Program-made: the position numbers and the translations under genes
Assembly: GCA_009886045.1 (NCBI GenBank)
Contig: VFJO01000181.1
Location: 1 to 49,481 of the forward strand
Origin: Verrucomicrobiota bacterium
GTDB lineage: Bacteria > Verrucomicrobiota > Verrucomicrobiia > Chthoniobacterales > Terrimicrobiaceae
Direction: 5' to 3'
Length of the DNA stretch: 49,481 nt
The notes under the pieces: generated by a model
What the model was told of the DNA's origin: nothing
Database searches by the model: none
Seen by the model: only the letters and a program-made list of their open reading frames with translations
Shown: positions 8,101-17,460 of the stretch, one piece after another
Position numbering within the stretch: position 1 is the first letter of the stretch
Layout of the letters: every line of letters begins with the position of its first letter

Positions 8101-8706
8101 TTAATTGGCTGCCATGTAGGGCAGGGTTGCCGCACGCGTGCGGACGGCATCTAGGCCTTCCAGCAGGTCGGCAATGGCGTCCCATTTGCCTGTGACAAGG
8201 GCCTCATGAGCGTGGGCAGCGATGGTGAGGGGAAAGTCCATATCCGCAATCGAGAGTTTTTTCTCCGTGAGGTCGAGAGTGAGGATCGCAGCAGGATCCG
8301 ACTCGATGAGCTTTGCAACGGAGCGGATGTCCTCGCCACTCATCACAACGCATGGCATTCCAAGCGTAATCGAATTTCCAAAGAAAATCTCTGCGAAGCT
8401 CTCGGCGATAATTGCTCGGATACCAAATCTGTAGAGGGCCTGAGGGGCGTGTTCACGCGAGCTGCCGCAGCCGAAATTCGATCCGGAGAACAAAATGCTA
8501 GCGCCAGTGAAGCGCTGATCATCGAGCGGGTGGGGGTGGCCTTCTGCCTTTGCAAAGGCCCGCGCGTCGTAGAATGCGAATTCTCCAAGTCCATCAAATG
8601 TGATGCACTTCATGAAGCGGGCCGGGATGATGCGGTCGGTGTCAAGGTCGTCGCCGGGCACATAGACGCCGCGCCCGCCAACTTGGGTGATTTTTTCAAG
8701 AGCCAT
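8101..8706 (-). CDS. leuD: 3-isopropylmalate dehydratase small subunit
   Basis: LeuD is the small swivel-domain subunit of isopropylmalate isomerase in leucine biosynthesis. The 201 residues contain the family signatures DDLDTDRIIPARF, FGCGSSREHAPQAL and the block IAESFAEIFFGNSITLG. It lies 30 bases downstream of leuC and both run leftward, so they form a leuCD operon. leuA sits more than 20 kb away and on the other strand, so the pathway is split in this genome. leuB is not in the window. Confidence 0.96.
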   Translation of the reverse strand: MALEKITQVGGRGVYVPGDDLDTDRIIPARFMKCITFDGLGEFAFYDARAFAKAEGHPHPLDDQRFTGASILFSGSNFGCGSSREHAPQALYRFGIRAIIAESFAEIFFGNSITLGMPCVVMSGEDIRSVAKLIESDPAAILTLDLTEKKLSIADMDFPLTIAAHAHEALVTGKWDAIADLLEGLDAVRTRAATLPYMAAN

Positions 8707-8736
8707 GGTTTTTTAATGCGAAATGTGGAATGTGGT

Positions 8737-10146
8737 TCAACGGATATCGAAGACTTCGCGGGCGTCCGAGATTTCTCCGGAGACTGCGGCAGCTGCGACC
8801 ATGAGTGGGGACATGAGAACGGTGCGACCGGTCGGACTGCCTTGACGGCCTTTGAAGTTTCGGTTGCTGGAGCTGGCGCAGAGTTGTCCGCCAACGAGCT
8901 TGTCGGGGTTCATGCCAAGGCACATGGAGCAGCCTGCACCGCGCCATTCAAAACCCGCTTCGCGGAAGATTTCGGCTAGGCCCATGCTCTCTGCGACACT
9001 GGCTACGCCTTGGGAACCGGGAACGACGATCGCCTTCACCCCACTCTTAACCTTGCGACCTTTCATGTAGCGGGCGACCTCCTGGAGATCGCTCAAGCGG
9101 CCGTTCGTACAGCTACCGAGGAATGCGACATCCACCTTCGTGCCTTTGATCGGAGCACCAGGCTTGAGGAGCATATGGGCGATTGCTTCCTCAGCAGTGG
9201 CACGGTCTTTTTCGGGAACCTCGCTCGGAAAAGGCACGTTCTCATTGATAAAAATGGCCTGTCCGGGATTGATGCCCCAGGTCACGGTCGGGGCTATATC
9301 GGCTGCATCGAAAGTTACGACATCGTCATAATGGGCATCAGCGTCGGAAGCAGTGGCCTTCCAGCGAATAACAGCAGCGTCCCAATCTGCACCTTTAGGA
9401 GAGTAGGGGCGGCCTTTCAGATATTCGAAGGTCGTTTCGTCTGGATTCACATAGCCCACGCGGGCGCCGCCCTCGATAGACATATTACAAACAGTCATTC
9501 GCTCTTCTTGCGTGAAGGCATCAAAGGTCGGGCCACCGTATTCGTAAGCGTATCCAAGACCCCCATTAACTCCGAGCTTGCGAATGATGTGCAGAATGAC
9601 GTCCTTCGCATAGACGCCGAGGTTGAGTTTTCCGGCGACATTGATGCGGCGCACTTTGGGCTTATGGATTGCCATCGTCTGTGTTGCGAGAACGTCGCGC
9701 ACTTGGCTGGTGCCAATGCCAAATGCAATCGCCCCGAATGCGCCATGCGTGGATGTGTGTGAATCGCCGCAAGCAATCGTGGTGCCGGGCTGCGTGATGC
9801 CCTGCTCGGGGCCAACGATGTGCACGATGCCCTGTTTACCACTGGGGAGGTCAAAAAAAGTAATCCCGTTTTCGGCGCAATTTGAGCGAAGCGCCTTGAT
9901 CATGGCATCGGCAAGATCGTCGCTGAAGGGTTCGGCCCTTTCATCTGTGGGCACAATATGATCGACCGTAGCAAAGGTTCGCGAGGGATAAAGCACCTTG
10001 AGGTTTAAGTCACGCAGCATGCCAAAGGCCTGCGGGCTGGTAACCTCGTGAATCAAGTGGGTGCCAACCAAAAGTTGGGTGGCTCCATTCGGAAGGATGC
10101 GGACGGTGTGAGTGGCCCACACCTTGTCGAGTAACGTCTGGCTCAT
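8737..10146 (-). CDS. leuC: 3-isopropylmalate dehydratase large subunit
   Basis: LeuC is the [4Fe-4S] large subunit of isopropylmalate isomerase, aconitase family. I start it at the ATG giving [15 protein letters not shown], where family similarity begins. The frame stays open 39 codons upstream without similarity. The product is 469 residues, the expected size. Cluster-binding cysteines are visible in [13 protein letters not shown] and in [13 protein letters not shown], and the substrate region [24 protein letters not shown] is intact. It is followed by leuD after 30 bases. A plausible sigma70-type promoter lies just upstream. Confidence 0.96.
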   Translation of the reverse strand: MSQTLLDKVWATHTVRILPNGATQLLVGTHLIHEVTSPQAFGMLRDLNLKVLYPSRTFATVDHIVPTDERAEPFSDDLADAMIKALRSNCAENGITFFDLPSGKQGIVHIVGPEQGITQPGTTIACGDSHTSTHGAFGAIAFGIGTSQVRDVLATQTMAIHKPKVRRINVAGKLNLGVYAKDVILHIIRKLGVNGGLGYAYEYGGPTFDAFTQEERMTVCNMSIEGGARVGYVNPDETTFEYLKGRPYSPKGADWDAAVIRWKATASDADAHYDDVVTFDAADIAPTVTWGINPGQAIFINENVPFPSEVPEKDRATAEEAIAHMLLKPGAPIKGTKVDVAFLGSCTNGRLSDLQEVARYMKGRKVKSGVKAIVVPGSQGVASVAESMGLAEIFREAGFEWRGAGCSMCLGMNPDKLVGGQLCASSSNRNFKGRQGSPTGRTVLMSPLMVAAAAVSGEISDAREVFDIR

Positions 10147-10161
10147 AATTCGGAAAGGGCA

Positions 10162-10189
10162 AGAATATCGTGTTGTCGACATTTTGCAA
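10162..10189 (-). promoter_or_regulatory. Possible sigma70-type promoter of leuCD
   Basis: Reading the minus strand, TTGCAA (10184-10189) is followed after 16 bases by TATTCT (10162-10167), about 15 bases before the leuC ATG. An 8-base palindrome TGTCGACA lies in the spacer. Hexamer match and spacing are acceptable, but no experimental or comparative support is available. Confidence 0.3.
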
Positions 10190-10303
10190 GACACGACGCT
10201 TGCAAATGCTGCGAAAATCGAGAAGATGTAAATCGTCTTACGATAAAGCAACAGAGCAATCACCTCACAAGCTTTGACGTCGGGTCTGTTTTCTATCCAC
10301 TAA

Positions 10304-11446
10304 ATGAAAAATCTCCTTAGCAAACTCCGAATCACCAACAGCGCCTTCCTTATTGGAACCTTTCTCGTCACCTGCACAGCCGTGCCACTCTACATTTGGC
10401 AGAATGGTCTGAATTTCTTTCAGGTGGCTTTGTTTTTATTCTTCACGTTCTCCACGGGCATGAGCATTACCCTTGGCTACCATCGCCTTTTTTCACATCT
10501 CACGTTCAAGGCGAATCCGTTGGTGAAACTTTACACCCTTCTTTTCGGAGCGGCGGCCTTCGAGGGTTCTGCCTTGGCATGGTCGGCGGACCACCGCAGG
10601 CACCACAAATTTGTGGATCACGATGACGATCCCTATGACATCTCACGCGGTCTATTTCACGCTCACATTGGCTGGCTTCTCTTTCGTCGTGGACCGGAGA
10701 CGCCGCTCACATGGGTGAGGGATTTGCAAAAAGACCGCCTTGCTTGGTTCCAACATGAATACTATGTGCCGACCGCCATTTTCATGAGCTTCGCTTTGCC
10801 GGCCATCATTGGGTATATCTACGGTGGTGCAAATGCTGCCCTTGGCGCGTTCCTGCTCTCTGGTTTCGCCCGTGTCGTGTTGGTGCACCACTCGACCTTC
10901 TGCATCAACTCGCTCTGCCACTGGATTGGCGACCGGCCGTATTCCAGCCACTGCTCGGCACGCGACAGCTTCCTCATGGCGGTTTTTACCTTCGGCGAGG
11001 GCTATCACAACTTCCACCACGAGTTTCAGCATGACTACCGGAATGGCGTGAAACCTTGGCAGTATGATCCCACCAAGTGGGCGATCTGGCTGCTAAATAA
11101 AGTCGGTTTGGTGAGCAACCTGCGGACCGTGCCGGAGGAAAAAATCCTGAAAGCGCAAATCGCCGAGCATGACCGTGTGCTCCAAGAGAAACTGCTCGCC
11201 CAACCCACCCCAATTTCCGACTCGATCCATGCCATGGTGCAAAGCGCCCGCGCTCGCATGGATGAAGCCCTCCTCCGCTGGGAGGAACTGCTCGTCGAAT
11301 ACCGCGCAGCGGCCGCAGGAAAAACCGAGATTTCACGTCGAGAAATGTCCGAACTCCGCAAAAGCATGCAACGCGCTGGCGAGCAATTTCGCCAATCCCT
11401 GCGCGACTGGAAAAATACTTGGCAAAGCCTGCCTGCCGCCTGCTGA
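10304..11446 (+). CDS. Membrane acyl desaturase with C-terminal coiled-coil extension
   Basis: This is a delta-9-type acyl desaturase of the OLE1/DesC family that introduces a double bond into acyl-CoA or acyl-lipid chains using a di-iron centre. The three histidine boxes are present: HRLFSH (residues 60-65), HRRHH (97-101) and EGYHNFHHEF near residue 235. Four hydrophobic segments surround them. Bacterial relatives usually end near residue 280-300. Here about 100 extra residues, mostly Ala, Arg, Glu and Gln, are predicted helical and likely form a coiled coil. The gene is divergent from leuC, across a 157-base gap that must hold promoters for both. Confidence 0.9.
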   Translation: MKNLLSKLRITNSAFLIGTFLVTCTAVPLYIWQNGLNFFQVALFLFFTFSTGMSITLGYHRLFSHLTFKANPLVKLYTLLFGAAAFEGSALAWSADHRRHHKFVDHDDDPYDISRGLFHAHIGWLLFRRGPETPLTWVRDLQKDRLAWFQHEYYVPTAIFMSFALPAIIGYIYGGANAALGAFLLSGFARVVLVHHSTFCINSLCHWIGDRPYSSHCSARDSFLMAVFTFGEGYHNFHHEFQHDYRNGVKPWQYDPTKWAIWLLNKVGLVSNLRTVPEEKILKAQIAEHDRVLQEKLLAQPTPISDSIHAMVQSARARMDEALLRWEELLVEYRAAAAGKTEISRREMSELRKSMQRAGEQFRQSLRDWKNTWQSLPAAC

Positions 11447-11480
11447 CGGGGAGCGAGTCTCAAGTATTAAGTTTAAGGAT

Positions 11481-12095
11481 TCGCGCTGCCGTGCGGGCGG
11501 TGAATAGTAGCCTGCCTGCTCAACGTCGACTGGAAGGCTGGACTTCGAGCTGAGATCCTTTCCTGAAGAGTAAAGTGGCTTTGGGAAGGCCGATTAGGTT
11601 TTATGTGGGTTTCCGGTCGACCATGCGAACTTGTATTAAGCCTGAAAACGGATTTTTAGACAGGATGATCCGCCGACGGGATTGCGTCTCCGACGAGACA
11701 AGGCAGGCCTTACAAGAGGATTCATAGAATGTAGGGGATGTTGGAAGTAATAAAAAACATGGAATGCTCAGGGAATTGTAAAAGTCTCATTCTCTGCGCT
11801 TTTTGTATTCTTTGATTCATACCAATATCTATTAGGTTTTGAACTTTAGCGCGCCTTTCTAACTTGTAGCGGCGTCTCTATGAGCGCGGGAGTCGTCAAC
11901 CATCAGCCGTCAACCATCGGTTAACCATCGGCGGTCATAGACCGCCGCTACAGTAGAGTCCAAAAGGCATTCAGCTTTTGGTATCAGACGCTCCAACGCC
12001 TTCACCCATCGGGTCAACCTTCGGTTGCTCTTTCTCTCAACTGCCCCGCCTTTTTGATTGCGGTTAATTCTGCTGGATTGTCGCGCTGCCGTGCG
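11481..12095. repeat. 15-base direct repeats 600 bases apart
   Basis: The word TCGCGCTGCCGTGCG occurs at 11481-11495 and again at 12081-12095, bracketing most of the noncoding gap. Exact 15-base repetition at this distance is unlikely by chance. The repeats could mark an ancient insertion or be two copies of a dispersed intergenic motif. Confidence 0.5.
11819..11984. repeat. MITE-like palindromic repeat cluster
   Basis: ATACCAA (11819-11825) and its complement TTGGTAT (11978-11984) are outer arms. TAGCGGCG (11867-11874) and its complement CGCCGCTA (11943-11950) are inner arms. Between them CGTCAACCATC occurs at 11894 and 11908 with a third partial copy at 11921. A perfect hairpin, CGGCGGTC-ATA-GACCGCCG, spans 11929-11947. 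A smaller hairpin, CCAAAAG/CTTTTGG, lies at 11960-11981. The nested inverted layout resembles a small nonautonomous or REP-type element. Confidence 0.5.
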
Positions 12096-12186
12096 ATAGC
12101 AGGGGATATTGGGGAATGGCGAGTTGAGTTGCCGGTCCGAAGTTCGTTTACGGAGAAGGGATCTAGCACTCCGGCAACCTGATTTT

Positions 12187-12813
12187 TTAGCTCTTGCTGA
12201 GCGGCTTGCCGCAGAGGGCGGCGAAAGCGGTGCGCTGGGCCGGGGTGAGGAGGGATTTTATTTCTTCGGCCTGTCGGATGCGGTAGTCACGCAGGATCTC
12301 TACACGTTTTTTGGGGGAAATGGAACCACTGCCGAACGAGCGATTTGTTTTCGCCACAAATTCCAACCCCCGAATGCGCAGGACCGCGATGGAGGCAGAT
12401 TGTTCGCGCGAAAGTTTGAGTTTCTTCTGAACTTGCGGGGAAACCAACATGCTGTAGCTCAGAACCTGATTTTGAATTTCGCTGAAGCGTGCGAATTGCA
12501 GCGGAGTAAGAAGCTCGAGCGCCTTGGCGTTACTATCATCGATCAGCGCAAAGAGACGCAGATCGGATGCGGGCCCGGTTGCGACCGGTGCAGACTTCGT
12601 CAGGATCGCTTCCGAGCGTGACTTCAGCTCGCGCTGCAGTCCGTTGATCTGAGCGATTTGGGAAGAGCTGAGACCGAGGTCTGAGCGGACGGCAGGCATT
12701 TCCATGAGCAGTGCTACCGAGCCGGGATAATCGGTCGCGCGGGTGGTCGCCTGCAGCGGGGATGATAAGGCTAGAGCGAGACCGAGTAACGCAAGCAAAG
12801 TGGATCTGAGCAT
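12187..12813 (-). CDS. Secreted helical protein, Spy/LTXXQ-like
   Basis: The protein has 208 residues with a clear signal peptide (MLRSTLLALLGLALALSSPL, cleavage near QATT). The mature part is helical, with repeated phrases of the type Leu-[ST]-x-x-Gln: LSSSQIAQI, LTPLQFARF, LSREQSASI and LTPAQRTAF. This pattern recalls Spy/CpxP periplasmic proteins and the LTXXQ family, which bind unfolded proteins or metals. The match is by pattern only. It is followed on the same strand by no close gene, and transaldolase lies 18 bases upstream, so the two may share a transcript. Confidence 0.6.
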   Translation of the reverse strand: MLRSTLLALLGLALALSSPLQATTRATDYPGSVALLMEMPAVRSDLGLSSSQIAQINGLQRELKSRSEAILTKSAPVATGPASDLRLFALIDDSNAKALELLTPLQFARFSEIQNQVLSYSMLVSPQVQKKLKLSREQSASIAVLRIRGLEFVAKTNRSFGSGSISPKKRVEILRDYRIRQAEEIKSLLTPAQRTAFAALCGKPLSKS

Positions 12814-12831
12814 GAAAAGTTGGGGAAGGCG

Positions 12832-13794
12832 TTAGAAGCTTTTTGCGATGATTTGTTCGAGCTGCACAATGTCAGCAGCGAATTTTCGGATGCCCTCGGC
12901 GAGCTTATCTGTCGCCATAGGGTCCTCGTTGAGCATCCATCGGAAAGTTTTCTCATCCATGGCGATTTTTTCGACGCTGGCAGAAGCTGCGGCCGACGCG
13001 TCGAGCTTGAGGGTGACTGGCTCTGTCGAGTCTTTGAGTTCTTTGAGGAGTTCAGGGGCAATGGTGAGGAGGTCGCAGCCGGCAAGCTCGCGAATCTGGC
13101 TTGTATTGCGGAAACTGGCTCCCATGACCTGCGTGGTGTAGCCAAACTTTTTGTAGTAAGTGAAAATGCTCTGGACGGATTCCACACCGGGATCCTCTGC
13201 TCCGATGTACTCTTTGCCAGTTTTTGCCTTGTAGTAGTCGTAGATGCGACCCACAAAAGGCGAGATGAGGCGTGCGCCTGCTTCCGCGCAAGCGATGGCC
13301 TGAGGAAGAGAGAAGAGCAAAGTGAGATTGCAGTTGATTCCTTCTTTTTGGCAGATGACGGCAGCTTGAGCACCTTCCCAAGTGGAAGCGATCTTGATCA
13401 GAACGCGCTCGCGCGGCGTGCCAAGCTTCTCGTAGAGGCCGATCAGGTAGCGGGCTTTCTCGATGGTGGCCTCGACATCAAAAGAAAGACGGGCATCAAC
13501 TTCGGTGGAAACCCTTCCAGGAACGATGGATAAAATTTCACGCCCGAAAGCTATAAGGAGATCATCGATGACTTTACGGTGCAAAGCAGAGCCGGTCAGC
13601 GAGGTCGCACGGTTGTCGTTGATGGCTTTTTCGAGGAGAGGCTTGTATTCCGCCTGCTGCACGGCCTTGAAAATGAGTGTAGGATTTGTCGTGGCGTCCT
13701 GAGGTTCGAAAGCGCGGATGCTTTCAAAATCGCCGGTGTCTGCGACCACGGTGGTGAATTGCTTGAGTTGGTCAAGTGCGTTGGTCTGGCTCAT
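12832..13794 (-). CDS. tal: Transaldolase
   Basis: Transaldolase of the non-oxidative pentose phosphate pathway moves a dihydroxyacetone unit between sugar phosphates. The 320 residues match the classical TalB-type length. The Schiff-base Lys is K134 in [12 protein letters not shown]. The N-terminal DATTNPTLI block and the phosphate-binding region [12 protein letters not shown] are present, as is [11 protein letters not shown]. It lies between the Spy-like gene downstream and tatD upstream, all on minus, with a 69-base gap to tatD. Nothing is odd in the sequence. Confidence 0.96.
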   Translation of the reverse strand: MSQTNALDQLKQFTTVVADTGDFESIRAFEPQDATTNPTLIFKAVQQAEYKPLLEKAINDNRATSLTGSALHRKVIDDLLIAFGREILSIVPGRVSTEVDARLSFDVEATIEKARYLIGLYEKLGTPRERVLIKIASTWEGAQAAVICQKEGINCNLTLLFSLPQAIACAEAGARLISPFVGRIYDYYKAKTGKEYIGAEDPGVESVQSIFTYYKKFGYTTQVMGASFRNTSQIRELAGCDLLTIAPELLKELKDSTEPVTLKLDASAAASASVEKIAMDEKTFRWMLNEDPMATDKLAEGIRKFAADIVQLEQIIAKSF

Positions 13795-13863
13795 AGTTTT
13801 AAAAATACTAAACGCACTCTGTGAGTTCCGATCATCAAATGCAAATGGTAAATTGTGGCGATT

Positions 13864-14718
13864 TCAGCGGGCTCCAAGCCGGAAGAAATGCTCCGCCGTG
13901 CGAGTCGTAGTGGCGGCGATTTCCTCCAGCGTCGTACCGCGCAATTCGGCGATTTTTTCGGCGACAAGCAGAGTGTGCGCAGGCTCGCAGCGTTTGCCTC
14001 GGTGGGGCACGGGAGCAAGGTAGGGGCAATCGGTCTCAACCATAAAAGAATCCAGGGGGATGGCGGCAACGACGTCGCGGGGGAGTCCGGCATTTTTGAA
14101 GGTGACGATACCGGTGAAGGAAACGAGATGGCCGAGGGCCAGGATTTCCTTCGCCTGATCGGGTGTGTTTCCAAAACAATGGAACACCCCGCGAAGACGG
14201 CCAGTGTAATTTTTCAAAAGTTCCAACGTGTCATCCCATGCATCGCGCTGGTGGATCACCACGTTTAGGCCGAATTCTGCAGCGAGTTCGAGTTGCGCTG
14301 TGAACGCCTCTGCTTGAGCAGATTTGTAGGCTCCGTCCATAATGGCTGCTTGGGTGTCGTCAGCAGTCTCCGCTTGAAGGGCGCTGATGGCGGCTGCTGA
14401 GGCAAGCTGCTCAGAGGGGAGACGGTGATAATCCATTCCCGTTTCTCCGATGGCCGCAACTTTCGGATGCGCGGCAAGGGTGCGGATGCCATCGAGCCAA
14501 CCGGGTACTTCCTCTGAGACGTATGTCGGATGGAGGCCGACGACTGCAAACACACAGTCAAACCTCTCCGCCAGCGCCACCGCTCTGCGACTGCTTTCGA
14601 GACATGTTCCTATGCTGATGATACGATCCACCCCAACCTCCAAAGAGGCAGCGATGATGCCCTTGAGTTGGTTTTCAAAATCCGGATAATCCAAATGGGC
14701 GTGTGTATCGATGAGCAT
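13864..14718 (-). CDS. TatD-family metal-dependent hydrolase
   Basis: This is a TIM-barrel metallohydrolase of the TatD/YcfH group, which acts as a DNase or exonuclease in characterised members. The start at the ATG giving MLIDTHAHLDYPDF is fixed by the metal motif HAHLD, which should lie at the N-terminus. Other ligands are visible: Glu in IGETGMDYH, His in VVIHQRDAWDD, His in FHCFGNTP and Asp in VETDCPYLAPVPHRGK. At 284 residues it is about 20 longer than usual, because of an Ala-rich stretch after GMDYHRLP. The hydrolase upstream ends 44 bases before it. Confidence 0.92.
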   Translation of the reverse strand: MLIDTHAHLDYPDFENQLKGIIAASLEVGVDRIISIGTCLESSRRAVALAERFDCVFAVVGLHPTYVSEEVPGWLDGIRTLAAHPKVAAIGETGMDYHRLPSEQLASAAAISALQAETADDTQAAIMDGAYKSAQAEAFTAQLELAAEFGLNVVIHQRDAWDDTLELLKNYTGRLRGVFHCFGNTPDQAKEILALGHLVSFTGIVTFKNAGLPRDVVAAIPLDSFMVETDCPYLAPVPHRGKRCEPAHTLLVAEKIAELRGTTLEEIAATTTRTAEHFFRLGAR

Positions 14719-14762
14719 AGAAGGATGCTTCGTTGAAGCGGCAAGGCGGTTCAAGGGGAAAT

Positions 14763-15632
14763 TCAGGAACGAGTTCTTTCCCCGAGCCATGCAGCAATGT
14801 CGGAGAGCACGAGATCACGATCCCAGTCGTGCCAGAGCAAATGGTAAGCATCCGGATAATGCTGCAGGGTCTTGTGTAGTGAGGGAATTTTTTGGAACCA
14901 CGATTTGATTTGCTCGGGCTTTACGAAGCAATCCTTGCCGGCCACTAGGACGAGTGTGGGCGAGTGAATCTCCTGTGCAAGCCGCTCGCTTTGATGGATG
15001 AGATCGCCAAGCTCAACCAAAAACCGGAGACTAAATCCATGGAGGTAATGAGGCTTGTCGCGCAGAGAATCCTGATACCCCCGATCCCTTGTGAGTGGAG
15101 GAGCAATGGACTTTCCATTCACAAAGCGACTCGGGGTTAGCTTGAACTCCGGAGCGATGAGTGCCAAAAGGCGTAAAAGCCATCGCAAAGGAGGGGAAAT
15201 GGGACGACGCAATCCGACGACAGGAACAGATAAAATCACACCATCCACAGCGTGGCGGGGATTCCCGTTTTTTTGAGACCAACCCGCAAACCCCGCTGCC
15301 AAAAGCGAGCCCATGCTTTCACCCATGAGAAAGATTTGGCGGCCCTGATATTCTTGGCGCAAGGCAGCAATAAAAGCGGCGATATCAAGCATCTGGGTTT
15401 CAAAGTCCAGACTCGCCCCCCTGCGCTTCGGAACGTGATCGCTGCCTTGTCCGCGGAGGTCAAGCGCGTGAAAAGCATATCCTGGGATTCCAGCAGGGAG
15501 GGGGTGGAATTGTTCGCCAGAGCCATTCATTCCGTGCAGGCAGGCGACGACCGCGCGGCAATCGACGTCCATCCACGAATGCGCAATACGTGACTCCCCG
15601 TCGTGTGTTGTCCAAGAAAATCTCATTGCCAA
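14763..15632 (-). CDS. Alpha/beta hydrolase, lysophospholipase-like
   Basis: The 289-residue serine hydrolase resembles monoacylglycerol lipase and lysophospholipase proteins. The oxyanion region is CLHGMNGSGEQF. The nucleophile is Ser106 in GESMGS, the acid is probably the Asp in VAGKDCFVKPEQ, and the base is a His in AYHLLWHD near the C-terminus. No signal peptide is seen, so it is likely cytoplasmic. A second ATG six bases downstream (15626) is an alternative start. It is divergent from the secreted unknown at 15661, with only 28 bases between. Confidence 0.85.
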   Translation of the reverse strand: MAMRFSWTTHDGESRIAHSWMDVDCRAVVACLHGMNGSGEQFHPLPAGIPGYAFHALDLRGQGSDHVPKRRGASLDFETQMLDIAAFIAALRQEYQGRQIFLMGESMGSLLAAGFAGWSQKNGNPRHAVDGVILSVPVVGLRRPISPPLRWLLRLLALIAPEFKLTPSRFVNGKSIAPPLTRDRGYQDSLRDKPHYLHGFSLRFLVELGDLIHQSERLAQEIHSPTLVLVAGKDCFVKPEQIKSWFQKIPSLHKTLQHYPDAYHLLWHDWDRDLVLSDIAAWLGERTRS

Positions 15633-15660
15633 TTAACGAGACCCGAATAAATCCGGAGTC

Positions 15661-16173
15661 ATGATCCGCATGGCCGCCCTTGTTTTTCTTTTGCAAACGC
15701 TATCCGCATTGGGCGCTCAGCTTGATGTGGCTCTCGTCCAATTTCCAGAAGTAAAAACCACGGAGGAGCTGAACACCGCACTCGAGGGCGCGATCCTCTC
15801 CGACATGACGAATTCCAATCACCTCATAACTCGGAATCCGATTCTCAATGGCGGCGTCGTACTTTTCGTCCAGTCGCTTTCTCCGACCGCCTCGCTACAG
15901 ACATCCACTCGGCTTGAGACCGCGCGCGTCGATTTGGTCGGCACGTTGCAAAACAACTCACTCAAAGTGGAAATCCGGATTTCCGAGGGGGTCGAAGGGG
16001 GGCTTCATCGCTTTGTAAGCCGCACTTTCTCGGGATCGGCCTCACTTTCAGCCGGAACGGTGCGCGTTCTTTCCCTTCGCACCATCAGGGGAAAAACGAA
16101 TTCCGTCAGCAGAGGAAAATCCGAAGTGAAAGAATCAATAACTTGTTACGCCATCATCGCACAATTGCGCTGA
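15661..16173 (+). CDS. Secreted protein of unknown function
   Basis: The protein has 170 residues with an N-terminal signal peptide (MIRMAALVFLLQTLSALGAQ). The rest is beta-rich by eye, with alternating hydrophobic residues and many Ser and Thr, and a single Cys near the end. I do not recognise a family. It is convergent with corA, whose stop lies 7 bases away, and divergent from the hydrolase gene. The signal peptide and clean frame make it a real gene. The function is unknown. Confidence 0.65.
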   Translation: MIRMAALVFLLQTLSALGAQLDVALVQFPEVKTTEELNTALEGAILSDMTNSNHLITRNPILNGGVVLFVQSLSPTASLQTSTRLETARVDLVGTLQNNSLKVEIRISEGVEGGLHRFVSRTFSGSASLSAGTVRVLSLRTIRGKTNSVSRGKSEVKESITCYAIIAQLR

Positions 16174-16180
16174 GATCGAT

Positions 16181-17248
16181 TTAAAGCCACCGCTTCCGTT
16201 TGAAAAATAACAGCATTCCTCCAGCGGTCAAAAGGCAAATCCCCCAAAAGAAGATGTAACCAAAAGGCCAAGAAAGCTCAGGCATATTGGCTGCAAATTT
16301 GGTGTCGAAATTCATCCCGTAAACCCCCGCTAAAAATGTCAGCGGTATAAAAAACACCGAAACAATGGTGAGAACACGGATGATTTCGTTGGTGCGGAAT
16401 CCCACGCTTGAAAGATAGAGATCCATCAACCCGGCACTGAGGTCGCGGTAACTCTCAATGATGTCGATGATCTGGGTGACATGGTCGTAACAATCGCGCA
16501 CATAAATCTGCGTCGATCGCGTCACTAAGGAAGAGTCATCACGCATGAGCGTACTAAAAATTTCGCGGTGGGGCCAGGCCGCACGCCGCAAGGCGAGAAG
16601 AAGTCGCTTCGCCTCGTAGAGCTTCCGCAAGCTGCTTCGCACTGGCTTCTCCAGCAACTCTTCCTCCACCTCTTCGATGCTGTCGCCCACCGACTCAAGT
16701 ACGGGAAAAATATGGTCCACCGTTGCGTCTAGGAGCGCGTATGCCAGATAGTCCGCCTTCATCCGCCGCGCATAGCCTCGAGCTGATTTCAAGCGCGCAC
16801 GCACAGCGTCGTAAACATCGTGTCCGGCATTTTCCTGAATTGTGATCAAAAAAGATTCGCCAAGAAAAATGCTCACCTGCTCGAAACACAATTCATCCCC
16901 TTCAATAAAATAAATCATCTCACTCACGATGAAGAAGTGGTTTTCGAATGGTTCGATTTTGGGGCGTTGCGTCGTGTTTAGGACATCTTCCACAGCTAGC
17001 GAGTGCAAAGAAAAGCGCTCAGCAACCCGCTCCAGCAAAGGAATGTCCCCCAGTCCATCAATATCGATCCAGTTCACTTTCGCTGGATCATATTTGGCCA
17101 TCAAGGAATCCCAATCGGTGAAGACCTCGTCCAAGAGGGACTCGGAGTCGTACTGGATCAATCGGAGTTTAGCCACCCCAGACGCTCCCTCGGGCGAACG
17201 AAGAGTTCCCGGCGGCGTACCTGCGGGTTTATAGCAAAAACGAATCAC
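16181..17248 (-). CDS. corA: CorA-type magnesium/cobalt transporter
   Basis: This is a divalent-cation channel of the inner membrane. The 355 residues have the large acidic N-terminal cytoplasmic domain (residues 25-255), a long stalk helix and two C-terminal membrane helices. The signature YGMNF follows the first helix (FFIPLTFLAGVYGMNF), and the loop after it, FAANMPELSW, resembles the usual periplasmic MPEL loop. The last residues, FKRKRWL, are basic, as expected for the cytoplasmic end. It is a single gene. Upstream lies a 212-base gap shared with the plus-strand ribbon-helix-helix gene. Confidence 0.95.
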   Translation of the reverse strand: MIRFCYKPAGTPPGTLRSPEGASGVAKLRLIQYDSESLLDEVFTDWDSLMAKYDPAKVNWIDIDGLGDIPLLERVAERFSLHSLAVEDVLNTTQRPKIEPFENHFFIVSEMIYFIEGDELCFEQVSIFLGESFLITIQENAGHDVYDAVRARLKSARGYARRMKADYLAYALLDATVDHIFPVLESVGDSIEEVEEELLEKPVRSSLRKLYEAKRLLLALRRAAWPHREIFSTLMRDDSSLVTRSTQIYVRDCYDHVTQIIDIIESYRDLSAGLMDLYLSSVGFRTNEIIRVLTIVSVFFIPLTFLAGVYGMNFDTKFAANMPELSWPFGYIFFWGICLLTAGGMLLFFKRKRWL

Positions 17249-17460
17249 TCCCCTCCACTACTTGAAAACAACCATCTTGCGCACGATCTTTTTTATTTCG
17301 AAAATACCAAAAGCTGAGTACTTCACCCCGCTTGAACTTGCTTGCACTGCAGAGATAGTTAGGCCAATAAAGTAAATGTGAGACTCACCCTAAAAGACAG
17401 ACTTTCGTGCATATCTTTTTTGTTGAGTTTCTTAACAGGAATCTGATAAAGATTAATCAT

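Larger units (their letters stand above)
11447..12186. other. 740-base intergenic region without a recognisable gene
   Basis: No frame here resembles a protein. The region holds short hairpins, for instance GTCTC-CGAC-GAGAC near 11690. It also holds a MITE-like repeat cluster (11819-11984) and two copies of a 15-base word exactly 600 bases apart (11481 and 12081). It separates the plus-strand desaturase from the minus-strand Spy-like gene, so no coding promoter is required within it. I see nothing identifiable as a known structured RNA. Confidence 0.6.

Noticed and set aside
8206-9762. Two long plus-strand ORFs opposite leuD and leuC
   Set aside because: They are antisense of well-conserved genes in a high-G+C region, with no protein-like features.
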